Shown here: positions 1-5,620 of the stretch, one piece after another
Layout: every line of letters starts with the position of its first letter
Numbering within the stretch: the stretch's first letter is position 1
Source of the DNA: Lachnospiraceae bacterium
GTDB taxonomy: Bacteria; Bacteroidota; Bacteroidia; Bacteroidales; Muribaculaceae
Direction of reading: 5' to 3'
DNA: 64,000 nucleotides
Assembly: GCA_023663655.1 (NCBI GenBank)
Contig: JAMPGZ010000010.1
Location: 1 to 64,000 of the forward strand
Made by a program: the position numbers and the translations under genes
Notes under the pieces: generated by a model
What the model saw: only the letters and a program-made list of their open reading frames with translations
Databases searched by the model: none
What the model was told of the DNA's origin: nothing

Positions 1-104
1 TGACTGTAGCCGGCTGATGTCAGCGTCCTTCGGGCGTGTTGCCGTGATTATGGCGAAACCGTGACGGGACGTCTCTCCCGCAGATTGATACCGTTATGTT
101 TGAG
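1..104 (-). other. Untranslated leader of a transcript running off the left edge
   Basis: This stretch lies just downstream of a good minus-strand promoter. It has no ATG on the minus strand, so it is probably the 5' leader of a gene outside the window. It contains a small hairpin CGGGA-(6 nt)-TCCCG at about positions 66-81. I could not match it to a known riboswitch class. Confidence 0.35.
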
Positions 105-112
105 CAAAGATA
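105..112 (-). promoter_or_regulatory. Bacteroidetes -7 promoter box
   Basis: The minus strand reads TATCTTTG, a perfect match to the Bacteroidetes -7 consensus TAnnTTTG. It would drive leftward transcription out of the window. Confidence 0.5.
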
Positions 113-214
113 GTGTAAGGTTGAGGGGAATTTACCCACTTTTTATCCCCCATGGGTCGATTTTTTTGTAACACAGACTCGTCCCGTCCGGGACTCGTTT
201 TTTTGTGGGTCGCC

Positions 215-240
215 CCCCGACTTCGCTCGCTCAGTCGGGG
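215..240. repeat. Perfect 8-bp hairpin with TCGCTCGCTC loop
   Basis: The arms CCCCGACT (215-222) and AGTCGGGG (233-240) are exact reverse complements around a 10-nt loop. The loop resembles that of the larger hairpin repeats at 671, 49950, 56206 and 56343. There is no U-rich tail, so a simple terminator is not the best explanation. Confidence 0.55.
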
Positions 241-670
241 TTATAGACGGACTCGTGCCTTGCGGCACTTAGCTCATTTGGATCTGGTCGGCTGGTGGAC
301 GACATTTTGACAGGATCGTTCGTGGATTGCGGTCATACTGACCGATTTTGTCTTGGGTATTTTTATTAGTTGAAATTGGTGGACGTCTTCGACGCCCGTT
401 TCTTGGTGGTACCTTTCTCCGCACCTCGGCTTCGCCTCGTGGCGGAGCTACGACTGCATTGCCGTTACACGGCATTCTTTGTGGAGATTTGGATATCTTT
501 TCCAGTGTCTCGGATTTGCATTGCGGATTTAATCGCATTGCCGTTGCACGGCATTTATGACATTCTTTCCAATACCTCGTGGGGGCGAGTGTATTAACGG
601 GGCTCGGCAATCATGGCATTCTTTAAGGGGTACTCTTTACAGAGTGCATTTTTTGTGGGGTGTTGTTCCG

Positions 671-699
671 GGCACAGGTCGCCTGCGGCTCCCTGTACC
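671..699. repeat. Dispersed hairpin repeat, copy A (loop TCGCCTGCGGCTC)
   Basis: The arms GGCACAGG (671-678) and CCTGTACC (692-699) pair at 7 of 8 positions around the loop TCGCCTGCGGCTC. The copy at 49950-49980 has the identical 13-nt loop, and the two inner stem pairs are changed on both arms. Similarity continues downstream to about 733 (compare 49981-50013). Confidence 0.65.
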
Positions 700-731
700 G
701 CGGTTATCCATAGGCATTACCTTTCAGGCAT

Positions 732-926
732 TTATAGTATTGTATGCCCGAAACTTAGGCAATCATTCTGACTGCACGCCGTTTTGCTATCGGCAACATT
801 GGTCTCACTGCCATCGACATGGTCAGAAACTGTGCGTGTGGCTTCATCCCACATGATGTATTTCACGGTGTTGATGAAGGTGTGCATCTTGTCGAGGGTG
901 ACACGCTCAAAGAGGTCGCTTTCATA
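732..926 (-). pseudogene. Short gene remnant, family not recognised
   Basis: The minus strand is open from a stop at 927-929 to TAA at 732-734, about 64 codons, with no ATG near its 5' end. The peptide (for example ESDLFERVTLDKMHTFINTV) has ordinary protein composition, unlike the hairpin region beside it. It is probably the 3' part of a decayed gene whose 5' end is lost. I do not recognise the family, and a chance open frame is possible. Confidence 0.3.
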
Positions 927-1039
927 TCATTTTATCATTTTAATTGATTGCCAAACTATTTCACGAGAAAACACAAGGGGACATCGCACGAAACGACATC
1001 CCCGGATCTATAACTCAATTACACCAAAAATATGCTGAC

Positions 1040-3484
1040 TTATTCGTGAGGCTGCGGATTAGGATTGGTGAAGGCTTCGTACACGCGGAAGTCGGCAAGG
1101 CGGAGGCTTTCATCCTTGATCCCGAGGTCGGGACGGTCGGAGGGATCCATCATTCGGCGGCCGAGGCTGCGGTATATGCCAAACTTGTTGCGGATATTGG
1201 TGGCACCTTTACGCCACAGATCGACATCCTCAAATGTAGCGTCGGCGAGTATTTTTCCGTCTCGGATGCGGGTCATCTTGATGCGGAAAGTGCCGTTGTG
1301 GGTGTAGTGCATCTCGGTCTGCACCTGAATCCATTCATCTTCGAAGTCAGAGATAGGAAGATTGTCGATGAGCACACCCTTGGTCGACTCGCGGCGATCG
1401 CCTGAGTGGATGACCTGCACACGCTTGTTGCCGCCGTCGGCATCGCTGCGTGTGCTGATGGTGATGAGCGGCGCACCGTTATTGCCCTCCTGAGCCTTCA
1501 GCTGATGGATGTGACAGAACCTGGGCGATGGCTGGAAACCCTTGGGGATGCGGAATTTCCATTCAAGACGCTGCCATTCGTCCCAATTGCCGTTGAGATG
1601 CAGCCAGTCACGGTTGGTCTGAGTCTTCATCTCGTTGCGCTGACGGTCGCTGGGAACTCTGCCACGGTCATAGTCGATCGACTCGCCGGCGTGAGCCATG
1701 AAATCGTAGGCATGTTGACCGATCTCATTGTCATACACAACCTGACAGTGGATGCCGTCGTGGTGGTCTTTGGATGAGATATTGGGATGCTCGGAATAGT
1801 CCCAGCCGAGCGAACGCATATACTCGTGGATGGCATGGAAATCCTTGCCTACAAGATCCTTATGGGCGACCATGCCGCCCTTGTAGCGATAGTCGGAATT
1901 GCCGGGGATTATTGATGAGGCAGTAGTGCCATAGCCAAGATTGGCAAGCGCTTCGTCGCCAAGACGTTCCTTGAGCTGGGCAAGATAGAGGCTTTGCGGA
2001 GCCACATTGGTGCCGTGGGACTCAAAGATGCCCACCGGAAGAGTGGGTCCTGACTGATTGAAAGGACGGCGCAGAGGAGTGCTCTCGCCCTTGCTTCCTA
2101 TCACCCAATTGCAGGTGCCGGGAGGAAGTTGGTTGACATAGCTCTTAGCCTCACAATTCCAAGCCACAGCCCAGGCGGTGCCCCAGCCATGTCCGGAGCC
2201 CATCGACCCGCGATTCTTAAAGTCGATGCCACCGCCGGGCACGTGGCAATTATCGTAAAGCATGCCGCAGCTCCATCGCTGATGTCCTTCAATACGGCCA
2301 TTGCCAGAAAAATTACAATTTAAAAAGACGATTGGTCCGGTTTGACCGGCTCCCACGGCAACGAACCAGATGTTGTTGCCTGTGACCGAACAGCGGTCCA
2401 CAAGAAGCTGAGTAGCGTTGGGGGCAAATTCAGCAGGTTTGGACGCACCTTGATGATCGGCATAGCGCACCACGTTGACTTGCTGGAGGGTGATGCGCTT
2501 TCCGCCTGTGCTCACGCTCTCCATGGTCTCCATGGCGTTGATGTCGCGTGCCCAGCAATCTTCGCCCACAAGCCGCAGAGCGTTGTAAAGCGCCTTGGTG
2601 TGATTCATCGTCTGCTCGGGCGATTCAATGCGCAGATACTCCACGCCGCACTGACGCAGCACGTTGGACTGCGGAGCTAACGCCACAGTGGTATTATCGT
2701 CGGTATATTTGCTGTCATAGCTGTCAACAAGCGGCACCTTGAAGGTGATTCTGTTGCCGTCGACCGATGCCACCTCACGTTCTACCGACAGGCGGCTTCC
2801 TGGCTTCAGCCAAGTCTGCGGCTTTCCGTTGCGGCTCATATCGTGCATCTTCATATATTTCACCCACTTCTCGGTCACCGGTTTGCTCACCCTCACCATG
2901 TCGCCGGCTTTAAACCCGGAGGCATCGGCGACATTTACGCTATAGGAGCCCGCCGGAACATATCGGTCGGTCACCTTCACGGCATTTGCACCCTCGCCGC
3001 CATCAAGGGCGCCACCACGGCGCTGACCGTTGGTCACCATAATCGCAGCGTGCTTAGGACCGGTCATCACTATCACACTTCCGCTCTTGTCGCTACCGCT
3101 GCCACGCAGCACAACACCGTCGGCAGAGATGCGCAACGGCTGCGAACACACATAGCGTCCCGGAGCCAAAAGCACTGCTCCGCGAAAACCGTCGGGACCC
3201 TTAGGCAGAGCCGACACCCGGTCAATAGCCTGCTGGATGAACTCGCTGCAATCCTCGCCCTCGGCAAGAGGATGCACAGTCAATTTAGCCGGCACGAAAG
3301 GAAGAGCGACACCGCCGCCCATATATCCGGCATGGGAAAAGTCGATCATGCGGTCGCCCTGCTTGGTGGTTCCGTAGACAAGCTTTCCGTCGGCACCCGG
3401 ATAGCACCATTTGCTCGTGGGGGCATCCTGAGCCAACACCGACAGCGAGCAAAGCAAACCTATAAAAAATGTTTTCGTTCTCAT
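1040..3484 (-). CDS. Secreted right-handed beta-helix (pectate-lyase-like) protein
   Basis: The 814-residue product begins with a signal peptide (MRTKTFFIGLLCSLSVLAQ). Residues of about 50-130 carry the ligand typical of pectate-lyase-superfamily beta-helix proteins: a SEFIQQAIDRV helix, then GAVLLAPGRYVCSQPLRI and GVVLRGSG. The middle is rich in turns of a parallel beta-helix. The last 200 or so residues look like a separate beta-sandwich and may be a DUF4955-type module, but I cannot confirm that. Such proteins are exported and usually act on acidic glycans. It stands alone on the minus strand about 6 kb from the uronate-directed PUL and may serve a related substrate (inference). Catalytic residues cannot be assigned from sequence alone. 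Confidence 0.7.
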   Translation of the reverse strand: MRTKTFFIGLLCSLSVLAQDAPTSKWCYPGADGKLVYGTTKQGDRMIDFSHAGYMGGGVALPFVPAKLTVHPLAEGEDCSEFIQQAIDRVSALPKGPDGFRGAVLLAPGRYVCSQPLRISADGVVLRGSGSDKSGSVIVMTGPKHAAIMVTNGQRRGGALDGGEGANAVKVTDRYVPAGSYSVNVADASGFKAGDMVRVSKPVTEKWVKYMKMHDMSRNGKPQTWLKPGSRLSVEREVASVDGNRITFKVPLVDSYDSKYTDDNTTVALAPQSNVLRQCGVEYLRIESPEQTMNHTKALYNALRLVGEDCWARDINAMETMESVSTGGKRITLQQVNVVRYADHQGASKPAEFAPNATQLLVDRCSVTGNNIWFVAVGAGQTGPIVFLNCNFSGNGRIEGHQRWSCGMLYDNCHVPGGGIDFKNRGSMGSGHGWGTAWAVAWNCEAKSYVNQLPPGTCNWVIGSKGESTPLRRPFNQSGPTLPVGIFESHGTNVAPQSLYLAQLKERLGDEALANLGYGTTASSIIPGNSDYRYKGGMVAHKDLVGKDFHAIHEYMRSLGWDYSEHPNISSKDHHDGIHCQVVYDNEIGQHAYDFMAHAGESIDYDRGRVPSDRQRNEMKTQTNRDWLHLNGNWDEWQRLEWKFRIPKGFQPSPRFCHIHQLKAQEGNNGAPLITISTRSDADGGNKRVQVIHSGDRRESTKGVLIDNLPISDFEDEWIQVQTEMHYTHNGTFRIKMTRIRDGKILADATFEDVDLWRKGATNIRNKFGIYRSLGRRMMDPSDRPDLGIKDESLRLADFRVYEAFTNPNPQPHE

Positions 3485-3614
3485 CTAAGGTTAATTTTGA
3501 TTTCAACCGCAAAAGAAGTCAAAACTCTCCACACGGGCTCATAATATCGTTCCAAATATTAGCAAAATCAACCATAAACATTGCCACAAGCACCTGTGTT
3601 ATAATAAAAAATAG

Positions 3615-3622
3615 TATATTTG
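3615..3622 (+). promoter_or_regulatory. -7 promoter box of the MNT/HEPN pair
   Basis: TATATTTG matches TAnnTTTG exactly and lies 21 nt before the ATG at 3644. This decides the start: the in-frame ATG at 3620 overlaps the promoter box itself and cannot be used. Confidence 0.6.
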
Positions 3623-3643
3623 CAGAAAAACAAGCTCACTTAT

Positions 3644-3940
3644 ATGTGCACCAGAGTTGAATGTATCGAAAAGCTAACAAAAGCTGAATCCTATATTCGA
3701 AAAGAATTTGGAGTAAGCTCGATGTGCCTGTTTGGCTCAATGGCACGAGGCGACAACCGCCCAGACAGTGATGTTGACATATTTGTCGAAATGCCGCCTA
3801 AAATATTCAAAGTCATCGGTTTAAAAAATTACCTTCAAGATATTTTAGGATTGGCTGTAGATGTTATAAGAAAGCATCCCGGTTTAAACAGCTTATTATT
3901 AAATGAAATTAACCGCGATGGAATCACAATATTCTCATAA
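3644..3940 (+). CDS. mntA: MNT-type nucleotidyltransferase antitoxin
   Basis: This 98-residue protein has the minimal nucleotidyltransferase signature: GSMARG at residues 31-36 followed by DSDVDIFV at 41-48, giving the two metal-binding aspartates D43 and D45. In MntA/HepT systems this protein modifies the HEPN ribonuclease with AMP and so neutralises it (known for the family). The start at 3644 is chosen because the promoter box lies just upstream. The gene overlaps the HEPN gene by 23 nt, so the two are translationally coupled. A role as a free-standing nucleotidyltransferase is unlikely given the partner. Confidence 0.85.
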   Translation: MCTRVECIEKLTKAESYIRKEFGVSSMCLFGSMARGDNRPDSDVDIFVEMPPKIFKVIGLKNYLQDILGLAVDVIRKHPGLNSLLLNEINRDGITIFS

Positions 3941-4301
3941 TCAGGAACTCGCATATAACATCATCTCGCAATTGATTAATGCGTGTGATTTAATCCTTAT
4001 CTGGAATAAGGAAATCAGGTGTAGCGACGATTACATGACATCGCCTGAAGGAATGGGGAAAATGGCAGCAAGCTGCATGATTATTGAAAGTATCGGCGAA
4101 AGTGTCAAAAAATTAGACCGATTATTACCAGGCTTTTTAGAAGAAAAAGAACCTTATACGCCATGGAAAGAGATTAAAGGGCTACGTGACCACATAGCCC
4201 ATGGCTATTTCGACATTGACGCTTCCATAATATATGATGTGTCGGTCAACGAGATTCCGAACCTCAAAAAAATTTTTTTAAAGTTACATTCATTAATCTA
4301 A
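3918..4301 (+). CDS. hepT: HEPN-domain toxin (HepT-like ribonuclease)
   Basis: The 127-residue protein is mostly helical and carries the HEPN RNase motif R-x4-H at R90-H95 (LRDHIAHGYF). The family is known to cleave RNA and to be inactivated by its MNT partner, which is encoded immediately upstream with overlapping ends. I chose ATG 3918; an in-frame ATG at 3903 would add five residues. With the MNT gene it forms a two-gene toxin-antitoxin or abortive-infection module. The catalytic motif is intact, so the toxin is probably functional. Confidence 0.85.
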   Translation: MESQYSHNQELAYNIISQLINACDLILIWNKEIRCSDDYMTSPEGMGKMAASCMIIESIGESVKKLDRLLPGFLEEKEPYTPWKEIKGLRDHIAHGYFDIDASIIYDVSVNEIPNLKKIFLKLHSLI

Positions 4302-4373
4302 TTGTCATGATATAGCATGCTGCAAGCTCTACGTAAATACCCAAAAGTTCAGTGACTCACTAAATCTTAAGTC

Positions 4374-4403
4374 AGTGGAGGGTGCCGGAGGCGTGGCACA
4401 CCC
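4374..4403. repeat. 30-nt repeat, identical to 5623-5652
   Basis: The 30 bases here are identical to 5623-5652, where on the minus strand they encode the last residues (VCHASGTLH) of the 931-residue protein. Here there is no gene for them to end. The minus strand contains CGCCTCCGGC, the core of the hairpin repeat family seen elsewhere in the window, with short inverted arms TGCC/GGCA. Confidence 0.7.
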
Positions 4404-4432
4404 CTACCCGAATATGTCAGAATGCGTGCCGG

Positions 4433-4639
4433 TCATATTCCAAGAATCTTATCAAACAAGCTGTCAGTGCTTGCGGCTGAATATATGCGACCATCACGCA
4501 CATCCTCAAGAGCCTCGTCGATACCACCAAAATCCGATTCCTCGGTCGCGGCGATAGAGACACCCTTAAACGCTTTGACCACCCGTTTCAAAGTTGGTAA
4601 AATCGACGGATCATCAATCCTTAACGTGAGCAAAGTCAT
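4433..4639 (-). CDS. RelB-like antitoxin without a visible toxin
   Basis: This 68-residue protein begins MTLLTLRIDDPSILPTLKRV and ends with ALEDVRDGRIYSAASTDSLF, a tail typical of antitoxins paired with RelE-type toxins. A promoter box (TATATTTG on the minus strand) lies at 4666-4673, about 27 nt from the ATG. A GTG at 4648 would add three residues. No toxin gene follows: only 130 bp separate its stop from the end of the HEPN gene, and that space holds the 30-nt repeat. It may be an orphan antitoxin left after loss of its toxin. Function is inferred from composition and layout only. Confidence 0.55.
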   Translation of the reverse strand: MTLLTLRIDDPSILPTLKRVVKAFKGVSIAATEESDFGGIDEALEDVRDGRIYSAASTDSLFDKILGI

Positions 4640-4665
4640 AATCAACACATTTTGATATTTAAACG

Positions 4666-4673
4666 CAAATATA
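4666..4673 (-). promoter_or_regulatory. -7 promoter box of the lone antitoxin
   Basis: The minus strand reads TATATTTG, an exact match to TAnnTTTG, 26 nt upstream of the ATG at 4639. Confidence 0.5.
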
Positions 4674-4802
4674 ACTCAATCAGTTTAATTTCACAAATCA
4701 GCATCCCTAAAAACTGCCACATTTAAACTTTTACTCCGATCCATAAACCGATTCATGAACAAAAACGGACAACAAAAGTTTCTATATGTGTAGACTTATT
4801 CA

Positions 4803-4810
4803 TATCTTTG
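4803..4810 (+). promoter_or_regulatory. -7 promoter box of the HigB/HigA pair
   Basis: TATCTTTG lies 19 nt before the toxin start codon at 4830, which fits a short leader. Confidence 0.6.
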
Positions 4811-4829
4811 CAGTATTATCAAAAATTAT

Positions 4830-5174
4830 ATGGATAAACCGCTTTTCAATCTTATTATCCTCAAAGAAGCCGAGGAATTCATCAATGCACTCGACTCATC
4901 AGTGATTCGCAAGATGTTTTACAACATCGATAAAATCGCCGGAGGCGTAAAAGATCCGGAGTTGTTCAAAAAACTTGGCGACACCGAAATATGGGAGTTC
5001 CGCACATTGTGGATGGGCATGGCATACCGGCTTTTTGCTTTTTGGGATAAAGATGAAGAGACACTTATCGTTGCAACACACGGACTTATCAAAAAGACTC
5101 AAAAGACCCCCAAAAGCGAGATAAAAAAAGCCCAAGCGATAAGAAAAGAATATTTTGAAAACAAAGAAAAATAA
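4830..5174 (+). CDS. higB: HigB/RelE-type toxin (Gp49-like family)
   Basis: The 114-residue protein matches the Gp49/HigB-like pattern: an N-terminal helix (LKEAEEFINALDSSVIRKMF), the central strand segment KKLGDTEIWEFRTLWMGMAYRLFAFW, then LIVATHGLIKKTQKTPKSEI and a Lys-rich C-terminus. Members cleave mRNA at the ribosome. The toxin gene precedes the antitoxin gene, the order typical of HigBA and unlike RelBE. The two genes are 18 bp apart and share one promoter. The length is normal for the family. Confidence 0.85.
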   Translation: MDKPLFNLIILKEAEEFINALDSSVIRKMFYNIDKIAGGVKDPELFKKLGDTEIWEFRTLWMGMAYRLFAFWDKDEETLIVATHGLIKKTQKTPKSEIKKAQAIRKEYFENKEK

Positions 5175-5192
5175 AAAGAAAAATAAAACGAT

Positions 5193-5516
5193 ATGGCACC
5201 GATAAAAGCAGTCACATTTGACGAATTAAAAGACCGGCACTTAGGCATTCTTGGAACTCCAGGACGCGATGCTTACGAAGCAGAAGTAAGAGAAGCGATT
5301 CAAGCATACCACATCGGAGAGACAATCAAAGCCGCCAGAAAAAAACGCAATATGACACAAGACCAGTTAGCCCAACTCATGGGAGTAAAGAAAGCGCAAG
5401 TCAGCCGCATTGAGCGCGGAGCCAATCCCACAATCAATACAATCACACGCGCATTCAACGCACTCGGCATGGCTGTTTCGCTTACTTGCGGTGACACCCA
5501 AATTGCACTCGGATAA
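5193..5516 (+). CDS. higA: HigA-type XRE antitoxin
   Basis: The 107-residue protein has an N-terminal helical extension and an XRE helix-turn-helix at about residues 48-100 (MTQDQLAQLMGVKKAQVSRI). It follows the HigB-like toxin by 18 bp. By analogy with HigA it neutralises the toxin and represses the shared promoter at 4803-4810 (family knowledge plus context). A perfect hairpin follows the stop codon. Confidence 0.85.
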   Translation: MAPIKAVTFDELKDRHLGILGTPGRDAYEAEVREAIQAYHIGETIKAARKKRNMTQDQLAQLMGVKKAQVSRIERGANPTINTITRAFNALGMAVSLTCGDTQIALG

Positions 5517-5524
5517 ACTAAACC

Positions 5525-5570
5525 ACAGCATGAGGCATGATGTCACATTCGATATCATGCCTCATGCTGT
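5525..5570. terminator. Perfect 17-bp hairpin after the HigBA pair
   Basis: The arms 5525-5541 and 5554-5570 are exact reverse complements (ACAGCATGAGGCATGAT and its complement) around a 12-nt loop. It lies between the convergent HigA gene and the 931-residue protein gene and could end both transcripts. Neither side has a strong U tract, so a role as a symmetric site or barrier is also possible. Confidence 0.5.
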
Positions 5571-5620
5571 CCATTCAATGCTAATCAGCGTCAGAAAGTT
5601 TTTACCGAGCCGTGGCAGTA

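Larger units (their letters stand above)
113..731. other. Noncoding region rich in short hairpins
   Basis: No credible gene is visible here. The region carries several short inverted repeats: CCCCGACT/AGTCGGGG at 215-240, GTGCC/GGCAC near 256-269, an imperfect TCCGC-type stem around CTCGGCTTCGCCTC near 418-441, two GCCGTTnCACGGC units near 460 and 540, and the repeat element at 671-699. The open frames found here translate to low-complexity, Arg- and Cys-rich peptides without family resemblance. Confidence 0.5.

Noticed and set aside
1-104. Riboswitch in the left-edge leader
   Set aside because: A leader with a small hairpin is likely, but no consensus of the TPP, cobalamin, SAM or other common classes could be matched, and the downstream gene is outside the window.
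2843-3544. 233-residue plus-strand open frame
   Set aside because: Antisense to the beta-helix protein gene and rich in His, Arg and Thr. No start signal or motif.
4375-4557. 60-residue plus-strand open frame starting in the 30-nt repeat
   Set aside because: Begins within the dispersed repeat and runs antisense to the RelB-like antitoxin, which has its own promoter.
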